From contig NC_092580.1 of assembly GCF_037975245.1 (NCBI RefSeq), forward strand, positions 16,070,001 through 16,134,000: a stretch of DNA of 64,000 bases, in the 5' to 3' direction. A program made the position numbers and the translations under genes. The notes beneath the pieces were generated by a model, which was given only the letters and a program-made list of their open reading frames with translations, did no database searches and was not told where the DNA came from. Of the stretch, positions 34,601-46,600 are shown piece by piece (positions within the stretch are counted from its first letter, which is position 1; every line of letters starts with the position of its first letter). The DNA is from Apostichopus japonicus (taxonomy: Eukaryota > Echinodermata > Holothuroidea > Aspidochirotida > Stichopodidae).

Positions 34601-37600
34601 TTAACATTATTATCTCGAAATGTAATCAATTTGAATTGATGCAGAAAGTGTGTAGTCATTCCTTGTACAGTATACATGTGACATAAAATTAACCCCATTT
34701 TATCTTTTCCACTTTCACGAAAGGGTTACAGTCTGGTGGACATCAACATCCTAGAAAGTTACATCTACCTACAGAAGTTAGAAGTACCGTACAATAAGTT
34801 GACAGGTACAGTAATGTCAGCAGTGTGTAGTGGTTTGTTAAGTTGCCAAGTTTGAAGAAATTACACCTATATTCAAAACATTAGCTTGTGTGTGTATTTA
34901 ATATATCATTATTTTTTCAATTACCAAATTTGACAGTTGAAGGTTTACAGTCTTGTATGAGGCTAATGCCTCCTCACTTGACTTTACAACTTAACCCCTG
35001 GTCATTGGTAACTTGTCACACCCACACACCAAAGTGTGCACAATTCAATCAATCTCTCCTGGGGCACCACAATGCACCACAACCACGTGTCCCCCGGGGG
35101 ACTTCCCATAGGGTGCAGCCACAAACCGGCGCACGCAACTATATTTACAAGTTACCTCGCAGGTCCCCATTTATACACCTGGGTGAAGAGAGGCAATGGA
35201 GATAAAGCGCCTTGCCCAAGGACACAAGGCAATGATCTGGCCAGGGCTCGAACCTGTAATCCTTAGATCACAAGTCCACTGCCTTAACCATTTGACCACA
35301 ATGCCCTCAGTGCATTTGGAAAACATTTAGTCAGCAGTCCTTAGAGGAAAGGTGGGGTGGAGGGTGATGGGTTACTTACCAAATCAACATGACAGTTGCT
35401 TTAGGCTCTATGCTGAAATACAACTATATTGTGAGAGGTATGACAGACACATTCCCCAAACTGTCAATCATTCTGTATTATTACGATTCAAATAGTTCTA
35501 TATAAATTCGTCCTTGAAGTGAGAGCAAGTATGGTGGCAAATATTGTAACACTTATAGGAAGCCTAAACTATTCTTTAGTGCTAGTTGTATAACTCATAT
35601 CAGCATATATCTTCCTACCTCTGGTTGTTTGTAGGTAAATTGTCTTGGTCTGATGAACATGTGATTACTCCAGGAAAATGGATCATATGGTGTGATGTAG
35701 TCATGACAAATGTCCTTTGGCAGTAACCTTCTGTCTCCAGAATATCCATTAAATAATCTACTTTTTTTTCAGATTTATCTGTTGTAAGTTTCATGCCATT
35801 CTTGGTGGAGCTTGATGCCTCTCACAATGAAATCTCCAAACTGCTGGACTTCAGCCCTCCTCAGAATTTACAGGTAAGATAAACATGTTGTATTGTTGCA
35901 AACCACCAACATATCTTGTCTGTCTCTTCTCTCTGTCTCTCTTCACACTCTTTCTCCCATCTGTACCCATCCAACTACCCCCCCCCCCCCCTTCCAGCCA
36001 AGTGTTCAAAATTGACCCTATTGTAATTATTATTTGAATTTGAAATTCAGTCAAATCTCTAGCAGTTTGGGGAAAAATTAATTGGGAATAAAAATTAATC
36101 CAACAGAAAGTAAGCCTTGAAATTGTATCACAAATTACATTGGATTTAAATTTGAATAACATACATGTTATGTAAGATGGAAACATTATGGCATTAATTT
36201 GGTCTCTTGATATCATTGAAATTAGACTCCATAAAATGTTTAATTTTTTATAATTAATTGTTTTGTTATTCTCCTCATTAATTTCAGGAAGTGGATATGT
36301 CCTTCAACCTGATTGATGAAATGGGGGATCTATCAGCACACCATGCTCTCACAAAATTAGTGTTGGACAGTAAATATCACTATTTTTTTCCTTTTATATT
36401 TTATATTATTTAAAGAAGCACGGCAATTCCACCGAACATTAACACAAATTTACACAAAGTGAACACAATTGATTAAGGCGACCTCCTAGAATATTCTGTG
36501 CCAAATAAAGGTGAATGAGCAAGTAATGGATTTAATTAGCTCTCCAACATTTTGTCATCCGGACTGTTATTAATAATAGAAGTATTCATCATATGTAAAA
36601 TACCACATTTATAGAGAATTTCAACACTCCTTCAATGTTTTTTTTTCTTTTAAATGAAACTTGACCTGGTCAAGGTAAGGAAATACATTGTTTCTTTCTC
36701 TTTATAGACAATCAGCAAAAGTTTGATCAAAATCAAGTCTTTCAAAAAAGAAAATAACTGATTTAGGGAATGGATGTTATTAGAAGTCTGGTAAATGTCT
36801 AATTAAAAAAATAAAAAAATAAAGAAGATATGATTTCTGTTCATAAACCATGTATGTCATACTGAATGGTACACATCCCAGTCAGACCCGACAATATTTT
36901 GATATGACGAGTGCTTGGCAGCTTTTACGTATCGTATATCAAATTCGTTTTTGTTTCTCTACTTTCGCTTCTTCCACAGAGAATTACTTGAGCCACATCA
37001 GTGGAATAGAGTCATGCGTTGCCTTGCAGCATTTGAGTCTAGCTCATAATAACATCAAGAAGATACAAAACATAGAAAATCTATCACTCAAGTATCTCAA
37101 CTTGGTAAGAGTTTCTTTACAAATTTCTGAGCTGATTATAACAAACTGGTTAGTAGCAGTTCTTGACTGTTTGTTCAATGTTGAATCACTTGTAGTTCCA
37201 CAATGGTCCCTTGCAGCAAATTTTTAACAATTTAATTTCAAGACTATTGGTAAATTTGTATGTGACTCTTGCTGTTGCTGTTGTTGTTGCACTTGCTGTT
37301 GTTTTAGTAGCATGCCAACAGCTGTTTGAATTTCCACAACATATCAACATCTGAATTTAAACCACCATACAGATGTTTCCAGTAGAACACTACAGTCTAA
37401 GTGTTTATTAATTCTAACTGATCATGTTTGTGTGGGTGGTTTAAAGACCAGGTCAAGCATTACAAGGACATGTAACATATAGATGCATACTGTGCTGGAA
37501 ATAATAGCAAAAAGATGTGCACGTCAGTTCCTCATTTTGGTGCAAGATTTGCATGGCTTCATATTTGGCCTTACATCATCCAGTGTAAGTCAAGTTAGAT

Positions 37601-40600
37601 ACTTTCTGTATGTCATGAATTAAAAGAGATTTAGTCAACCCCCTAAGAGCAAATAGGTGCATGTAAACAGTTTTTTACATGCAGAAATGGAATTATGAAA
37701 AAATTAGTGCTGATAGTACACTCTTTCCTTTGTAGTGTATTAATCGCATAGCTCTTCTCATGATTACTGCGATTACTCGATTACAGTTATGACGTCATCA
37801 CTGTCATGTTCACATTGCACAAATAGTCAAAACAAACCTTTCTCCATGGTGCATTGTCTTTATGTGCAAACATGCAAACAAATTAGAAATACCTTCAACA
37901 TTTAAGCTTGCATTGATTTTCATTGCTAGAAATTCCACACAAAGTATAAAAATGTAAGGGCTTAGAGGACAACCTTGTCTTGCACCCCTAGTAATGTCAA
38001 AAGGTGCAGAGGAAAACCGTTATTAAAAACTGAAGCAGAAGAGCTTGAATATAACTAGAAACTACCATTGAAATTAAAACGTTCAAGGCAATGAAAATTA
38101 AAATCCCAATTCAGTCTATCAAACACTTTTTCAAAATCGATTAACACTAAAAGACCAGGGATTGAATTCAGTTTACAGAAATCGATAGAATCTAAAATAC
38201 AACAAATATTTTCCCCTATAAAACATCCTTTAATATAACCTGTTTGATCGTGACCAATATTTCTAGGCAAAACCTTCTTAATTCGAGTAGCTAATGCTTT
38301 TGAACAAATCTTATAATCTATATTCAATAAAGAAATAGAACTATAATTTTTAAAAAAGTTAAAAACAAAATGAAATAAAACTGTTAGCAAACTGCTTATC
38401 CACTAGAGAGCCTGTGTAATAGAATGTGTAAAAGTAAGTTGGCCTGACGTTTCGATCCTAGCAGGATCTTCTACAGAGGCTAAATGACAAGTTACAGTAA
38501 CAGAGGGGACAAAAACACGCACAGAATACAGACAGGTTAATGAGCACGGTGAACACAATGAGAAGGATGAAAGGGGATTATAAGTAGAAAGCAACAGGAG
38601 AAGAGGAGAGGAAGGAGATAAACTGTGGAGGGACAAAGAGAGGATTAAAGGCACAGGGTAAGGAATAAACTGGAGAGGGACAAAGACAGAAAGGTGTGAA
38701 GAAAAAAGGAGGGGAAGAGAGCTGTAAGAGGAAGAGTGAAAGGGGGGGGGGGAAAGGGAGAAAGGGGAGAAGGAGTAGGGAACAGAGGAAAGTTAGTCAT
38801 GTCCTTCCTGAATGTTCAGCCCATGAGGTTGAATGGTACGAAGGCGTTGCATCCAGAGCCTCTCTCTGCTGATACGTACTAGGTCAGGACGGCTACCTAA
38901 GGATTCAATCCCCTGTAGGAACATGTCGTTAATGGTATGGTTGGGAAGGTTAAAATGTTCTCCAACTGGGGTCTCAGTCTTCATGGTGTTGACTGTGGAT
39001 CTGTGACCATAGAATCGCTTCTTGAGGGTGGTTTTGGTTTCGCCAACATACTGGATGCCGCAAACTCTACAAGAGATCAGATAGATGACATTGGTGGTAG
39101 TGCAAGTGATGTGACCCTTAGTCTTGTGTGTGAGTTGCATGCTGTGGCTGGTGATGGAATTGGATTCAACAATGTGGTGGCTGCAGACGATGCATCTCGA
39201 AGTACGATCACATTTGAAGGTACCATGCTGAATGGGTGTGGGGTTAGAAGTTAGAGGTGGAACAGCAGCACGTACAAGAAGGTCTCGTAGGTTGCGTGGT
39301 CGTCTGTAGGCGATGATGGGTTTTTCAGGGACAGCTCGTTGGAGTCTATCTGAAGTGAGGAGAATGTTGTGGTTGTTAGAGGTGATTTTCTGAAGGGGAG
39401 GAAGATTTGGGTGGAAAGTAACAACGAGGGGCAGCTTGTTGTCGTAATCTCGTCCCTTTTTGTCCTTCACTGCCAAAGTAGATGATCTGGAAAGGGAGCG
39501 GACTCTCTGAATGGCTTCACGCACCCTTCTGGCACTATGGCCCCTGGCAATAAGGTGTTTTTCCAAAGCATCTGTATGGCGAATGAAAGAGGAATTGTTA
39601 GAGCAAATGCGACGAAGACGAAGTGCTTGACTGTAGGCAATTCCAGACTTGCAGTGACGGGGATGGCAGCTTGAGGAATGGAGATACTGGTGTGTGTCTG
39701 TGGGCTTGGTGTATAAGTCTGTAGAGAGAGAATCGTGTTCCTTGCGAACAGTCACATCGAGAAAGTTAACCTGTTGGTGAGAGTAATCAGAGGTGAATTT
39801 GATGGTGCTGTGGAAAGAATTGATGTGATTGATGAAGGTGAGCAGGCTATCCTCATCACTGGTCCAAATGAAGAAGATGTCATCGATGTAGCGCCACCAG
39901 ATAAGGGGACGACAGGGAGCCGTACTGAGCATGCGTTCTTCAAGGCTAGACATAAACAGGCATGCATAGGAAGGAGCCATCCTGGTTCCCATGGCTGTCC
40001 CGTGTCTTTGAAGGTAATGCTTGTCCATGAACGTGAAGTTGTTTTTGGTGAGAACCTGTTGCATGAGAGCTTTGATGTCAGAGATGGGTGGACAAGGGTG
40101 GACCTTCTTAGACAGGGCTGCACACGTGGCTGCGATACCTTCAGCATGAGGGATGTTAGTGTACAGAGAAGTGACGTCGAAAGTACCGATGATGGCTGTA
40201 CTGGGGATTTGGTTTTTGATATCTTCAAGTTTCCTGAGGAAATCTGGAGTGTCATGGATATAAGAATTAATCTGAGGAACAAGAGGTTTGATGAAGTGGT
40301 CCACAAACAAGGATATCTTCTCGGTGGGGGACCCATTGCCCGAGATGATAGGCCTACCAGGGTTACCAGGCTTGTGAATTTTGGGCAGGAGATAAAACCT
40401 GGCTGCCTTACAGTCTGTGGGAGAAAGGAAAGAAACAGCCTTCTTAGAGATCTGGTTCCGCTGGTACATATCAGTGATGGTCTGTTTTATCTGCTGGGAG
40501 AAAATATCTGTGGGATCAGAATCAAGAAGAGTGTAAATATCACTGTTGGAGAGATGACGCATGGCTTCCTTGATGTAATCCTGTCGATCCTGGATGACAA

Positions 40601-43600
40601 CTGCAGAACCTTTGTCGGCTGGCTTGATGATAATGTCACTGCGAGACATCAGTGAGGAGAGTGCTGTTCGCTCATCTCTTGGAAGGTTGTCGTGTGTTCT
40701 GCGGAGAGGAGAGTTTGACTGGTTAGTCTCAGAGCTGACGACCTGTGTGTAGGCTTCTAAAACAGGGACTCTGTTCTTAGGAGGCATCCAAGAACTTTTC
40801 TTGCAGAAGGGTTCCCGTTCAGTTGGAGGATCATCTAGGAAAAACTCACGAAGGCGAATTCTGCGAAAGAAATGAGTAAGATCTTGACTCAGTTCCGCTT
40901 GGTCAAATGCTGGAGGAGTAGGACAGAAGTTGAGTCCTTTGGAGAGAAGCCTAAGGTCTGCACTGGTAAGAGTAGAAGAAGATAAGTTAACAACTGCAGT
41001 TGAGGATGGTGGTGCAGACTCAGATGGAGTCTGGGGCCTTCTAAAACGGTTGCAAGCGGTACGTTTGCGTCTTTTCTGAAGGTCAGTCATTTTCTTATTT
41101 CTTCTTTCTGTGAGTTCAATGTTCTGCTGAGACAAACACAAGTTAATTTTGTTAGTGTACTGAGTCCATTCGTCATCGGTGCAGCATGACTGTAATTCAA
41201 GCTTCAGCCTCAGGATATCATCGTTGAGGCTATCTAAGGACAATTGGCAGTGTTTGGTGAGGATGTTGATGAGACGGATCGAGGTGCTGTGTAAGACTCG
41301 GTTCCACTCTCTCTGGAGTCCTGGAGGGAGTGTCCCTAGTGCTGGTTGATGTGTAACCTGTAGACCTGAGGGAATAATGCGAGAGAGAGAGTAGAACCTG
41401 TAGTTGGAAAGATGGAAAGAATAGCGCTGGGATTTCTGCATCAATTTTCTGAGCTTCTGAAACAAAACAAAATGGTGAGACATGGTGAAAGCAGCGGGAT
41501 GAGTGAAGGATAAAAATGAAATGAAAAACTGAAACACAAGAATACAAATACAAGTACAAATACAAAGTACAAAGTAGATAAGGAGGATCACCCGAAGGGA
41601 TACAGTAACAGAGCAGCTGAAAAACAAAATGAAATAAAACTGTTAGCAAACTGCTTATCCACTAGAGAGCCTGTGTAATAGAATGTGTAAAAGTAAGTTG
41701 GCCTGACGTTTCGATCCTAGCAGGATCTTCTACAGAGGCTAAATGACAAGTTACAGTAACAGAGGGGACAAAAACACGCACAGAATACAGACAGGTTAAT
41801 GAGCACGGTGAACACAATGAGAAGGATGAAAGGGGATTATAAGTAGAAAGCAACAGGAGAAGAGGAGAGGAAGGAGATAAACTGTGGAGGGACAAAGAGA
41901 GGATTAAAGGCACAGAAGAAGATCCTGCTAGGATCGAAACGTCAGGCCAACTTACTTTTACACATTTTAAAAAAGTTATGAACTTTTCCAGGCTTAGGAA
42001 TAAGAATGATATTACTACATGCCTGCTCTTCCGAGAGACCCAAGTGTGAGTATATGAGAAATTTAAAGAGTCTATTACAACAGTACCAATCAAAGGCCAA
42101 AAATGCTGATAAAATTCAATCGACAATCCATCATTACCAGGGCTTTTGCCTTTACTCATAGAAAAGAGAGTGGTTCTACATTCATCCTCTGTTAACAGCC
42201 CATCACATTTATTAGCATCCTCAACATTTAAAGATTTTGTAATCTCGAGGTCCGTGAAAAAAGGGGTTAGCTCAGTACGTTGACTAGAATACAGGTCACC
42301 ATAAAGGATGTGAGCATGCGAAGAATGGAAGTAGCATCAGAAATAATTGAACCACCTGGATCATGCAACTTGCGAATAGCATTTCTAGTCTTGTTGTGTC
42401 TTTCTAGATTAAGAAAGAAATTAGTATTTTTCTCCCCATCGCCTACCCACCTCGCCCTAGAACGTGCAATAATACCTAAGCAGCTTGTAATCAAAAATAT
42501 GTTCAAGCTTATTTCTTTCAGAATTGAGCTTATGAAGAACATCTAAGGAAAGAGTAGCAAAATAGTCCTTTTCCAACTTAGAAATATTGTTAACAACATC
42601 TATTTCATGTTTTCTACAAGTCCTAGCATTTGCTTTACTATAATTTGATGACACTGAACGAATTTTATATTTTATATAATCCCATTTTTTAGAAGGGTTC
42701 ATAAAGGTTTCATTTGTACAAATCAAGTGAAAAGTTTCTTCAATAATCCTAATGTACTGTTCATCATTAAGTGCAGAACAATTAAACTTTCAGTACCCTG
42801 GACCACTATTCTCGCTGAAAACATTTAAATCAATATTGACAATAGAATGATCAGATTGTAAACTGGGAGAAAATGATGTATTTGTTACAATCGGGCCAAG
42901 AGAGTGACAAATAAGGAAAAAATCAAGCCTACAACAGATATCAGGGGAGATATTTGACTTCCAAGTAGAATATTTGTTATGAGGGTTTCTTATTTATATG
43001 TGTAATTAATTGATGAGTTTATTAAATTCTTTGCTATAATGTATTTTGCAGAGGGATTATTATAAATAGAACCCATAGTCCAGTGTGACGTAATTACAAT
43101 AAATCACCAATGTCGCCCTAAGTGTTGTGGGAATAGTTAAGTTCAAATAGGGCAACATGTATATGTGTAATTAATTAGTTCATTAAATTCTTTGCCATAT
43201 GTATTTTGCAAAGGGATTATTATTATATAACCCATACAGGAGTCCTATAGAAAAGGCCAGTGTGACTTAATTACATTAAATCGCAAATGTCGCCCTAAGT
43301 GTTGTGGAAAGAGTTAAATTCACATAAGGGAACATGTATATGTTGATTTAATTAATTAGTTAGTTAATTAAATTCTTTGTTATATGTTCTTGCAGAGGGA
43401 TTATTATAAATAGTACCCATACTGGAGTCTTTACAATGGTCCAGTGTGACATAATTACATTAAATCGCCAATGTCGCCCTAACTGTTGTGGAAAGTGTTA
43501 AATTCACATAAGGGAACATGTATATGTTGATTTAATTAATAAGTTAGTTAATTAAATTCTTTGTTATATGTTCTTGCAGAGGGATTATTGTAAATGGTAC

Positions 43601-46600
43601 CCATACTGGAGTCTTTACAATGGTCCAGTGTGACATAATTACATTTATTTGCCAATATCGCCATAAGTGTTGTGTAAAGAGTTAAATTCACATAGGGGGA
43701 CATGTATATATGTTATTAATTAATTAGTTAGTTAATTAAATTCTTTGTTATATGTTCTTGCAGAGGGATTATTATAAATAGTACCCATACTGGAGTCTTT
43801 ACAATGGTCCAGTGTGACATAATTACATTAAATCGCCAATGTCGCCCTAACTGTTGTGGAAAGTGTTAAATTCACATAAGGGAACATGTATATGTTATTA
43901 ATTAATAAGTTAGTTAATTAAATTCTTTGTTATATGTTCTTGCAGAGGGATTATTATAAATGGTACCCATACTGGAGTCTTTACAATGGTCCAGTGTGAC
44001 ATAATTACATTAAATTGCCAATATTGCCCTAGCTGTTGTGGAAAGAGTTAAATTCACATAGGGGGACATGTATATATGTTATTAATTAATAAGTTAGTTA
44101 ATTAAATTCTTTGTTATATGTTCTTGCAGAGGGATTATTATAAATGGTACCCATACTGGAGTCTTTACAATGGTCCAGTGTGACATAATTACATTTATTT
44201 GCCAATATTGCCATAAGTGTTGTGGAAAGAGTTAAATTCACATAGGGGCTTATGTATATGTGTAATTAAATAATTAGTTCATTAAATTCTTTGCTATATG
44301 TATTTTACAAAGGGATTATTATAAATAGAATGCATACTGGCCCATAGAATGGGCCAGTATGACTTAATTACATTAAATTGCAAGTGTTGCCCTGAGTGTG
44401 GTGAAAAGAGTAAAATTCACATAGGGCGACACATAGGAACCCATACCGTAGACTTAGCAATAGGCCAGTGTGACATAATAACATTAAATCAGAAATGTCA
44501 CCCTTAGTTGTTTTTATGCAATATGGCCCTAAGTGATTTGGAAAGAGCTATATTCACATAGGGCGACATGTATATGTGGAATTAATTAATTAGTTCATTA
44601 AATTCCTTACTATATGTATTTTGCAAAGGGATTATTAGAAATAGAATGCATACTGGAGTACTTACAATGGTCCAATGTGACGTAATTACACTTAATTGCT
44701 AATGTTGCACTAAGTGTTGTTTTTATGCTATGTCGCCCTAAGTGTTGTGAAAAGAGTTATATTCACATTTTATATTTTTCTTTATTTAAAGAGAGGAAAC
44801 CAGGTTGAAAAAGTTGAAAACCTGAGCAGTTTGAAGTACTTACAGCATTTGGATCTCTCTGGAAACAACATCAGCAGTCTACAAGGAGTGGAAGGAAACA
44901 GAGTGATGGAAATCCTTGACTTTGAAAATAATCAGGTAAGAATTAGTTTTATGTATTGATCATTTGTAGCAAGTTTTTTTGTAGGGCTGTGTGTTATCAG
45001 AGATGGTAGAAATGATAAAACGTTTTTGGATTAGTTTAGTCATTTTTGGCCTTGTGACGTACAACTGTTTCTGATATATTAATTAGTTCCATACCGCTGG
45101 AATTGGCTTTATGTAAAAGTGAACCATATTTGTTAATAAATTCACATTTTTGTTATGGAGGGGGGGGGGGGTTTGGGGCAGGAATGGGATGGGAGGATGG
45201 ATAGTAAAGTGAGAGAAGGCAAGTTGCATGGAGAACAGAGTAGGGTGGGAGAAGGAGGAGTAGGGTGTTAGAAGGGGTAGTGGAGCATACTGCTCAGTCG
45301 TCTAAAAATCTGTACCGTTGACCATTACAAGCTTTTATGTAGTGTACTTAGCATACCTTTTCCTATTCCATTCCTACGAACATTAAAGATTGATGATATT
45401 GATGAGATTGAGCACATAAAGGACCTGAGACTGCTGAGGTCTCTCAACCTGTTAAGGAACCCGATACAGGAAACCGCAGACTACAGGCTCTCGCTGTTGT
45501 TCAGGCTACCGCAGCTCTCCGAGCTTGACCGACACAGAGCAGAGGCTGAAGAGAAGGTCAGTAAGACAGGTCATAGTGTTTAATACCACTCTGCTTCATC
45601 ATCTGTTGGGATGGGTTTTCATTTGACTGTAGTCAATGTTGGAAAATTTCTTGTCTTTTTTCCCAATATTTACTGCAATTGACCTGGAATATTCTTAAGG
45701 GTGAAAGTGGATAAATTTAAAGACTTTTCAAGTGGATATCTACAAAGTTAAGGCTGCATTTTGCATGCACCAAATTATGTAGTATTTATACATAATACCA
45801 CTGAAATACCTCTAAATAGTCTGAATAGGAAGTCTACAAAGTTACAACTATTTGGCGACTATTAATCGACAAGTTAGTACTTGTTTAATTAACCAATTTT
45901 AGTTTTATGTGCAACTGATTCAATGTAATTGTGAACGTTTCATTTGCAATAAACCTTTGAATAATGTATGCCATCTAACAGCATTCCTGGTGTTATTTCG
46001 GTGAACTAAGGTATCCGATTCCAATATGTTCTCATGCACCTCATCCTTCCTTTAAAAATGCACTTTGGTACCATCCGCTGAGATGGTGGCAGATTCAACC
46101 CAAAATATCATCTTAAAATAGAAACAAAACTGTTAGCAAACTGCTTATCCACTAAAGAGCCTGTGTAAGAGACTGAGTAAAAGTAAGTGGGCCTGACATT
46201 TCGATCCTAGCAGGATCTTCTTCGAAGGCAGAGAGCATTTCAGCCTCTGAAGAAGATCCTGCTAGGATCGAAACGGCAGGCCCTCTCACTTTTACACAAA
46301 ATATATTTTGACAATTCACGAAATGAAACATCGCTTGGCTCTACTGGGCTTTCATATACCTTCTGTGCTTTTTATACCTATATATCTGAAGGTTTCTGCA
46401 GTGAATTTGTTCAGCCCCCCTCCAGAAGTGATTGCTGCCCATGACCATAGGAGGTGTATGGTGTACTCAACCCTGCGAGCTGCCAAGGTCCATATGAGGT
46501 ATGGGTTGCAGTTTTACCGTTGTATGTATGTATTTTAGATCCTCCTGCAAGCAGGAACTCGCGAAGAAGCCTCATTGGCTTAACAAAGCCGCAAGCTGAT

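Larger units (their letters stand above)
38361..41964 (-). mobile_element. Penelope-like retroelement, complete, with pseudo-LTRs and TSD
   Basis: A 3.6-kb element nested in the LINE, flanked by a 13-bp duplication (TTTTAAAAAAGTT, at 38348-38360 and 41965-41977). Direct pseudo-LTRs of 296 bp lie at 38361-38656 and 41620-41915; I found no difference on reading them side by side. Beyond the right one is an inverted partial copy of the repeat (41916-41964). Tandem plus inverted terminal repeats are characteristic of Penelope-like elements. Matching repeats and an intact ORF imply a recent insertion. Confidence 0.93.
37890..42965 (-). mobile_element. L1/Tx1-like LINE relic, split by a Penelope-like insertion
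   Basis: Minus-strand pieces at 42965-41978 and 38347-37890 read continuously across the insertion. They give the end of the endonuclease ('CRLDFFLICHSL'), 'ARWVGDGEKNTNFFLNLER', 'KGKSPGNDGLSIEFY', 'IPKPGKVHNFFK', 'SISLLNIDYKICSKALA', 'HDQTGYIKG', 'LVLIDFEKVFDRLNW' and 'GARQGCPLSPYIFIL'. The YxDD region and the 3' end are missing, the 5' end is cut inside the endonuclease, and a TGA (42790-42792) falls where a Trp is expected. It is a dead copy, truncated at both ends, in LRGUK intron 6. Confidence 0.85.

Noticed and set aside
34888-35266. Two overlapping plus-strand frames of 105 and 76 codons
   Set aside because: They lie within a tRNA-derived SINE and its flank and shift frame relative to any LRGUK exon.
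38937-39254. 105-codon plus-strand frame
   Set aside because: Also a shadow of the Penelope-like ORF, opposite the GIY-YIG region.
39735-40655. 306-codon open frame on the plus strand
   Set aside because: It is antisense to the Penelope-like reverse transcriptase ORF, whose protein motifs are unmistakable; the plus-strand translation has no family resemblance.
43000-44780. CRISPR-like array in the 184-bp repeats
   Set aside because: The whole unit is repeated with no unique spacers, the unit is too long, and the context is a eukaryotic intron.
46392-46487. Exon 9 of LRGUK ending at the GTCCAT donor
   Set aside because: That donor gives the wrong phase into exon 10; the GTATGG donor 11 bases further on keeps the frame and yields the expected Ser-Thr-Leu-Pro junction.
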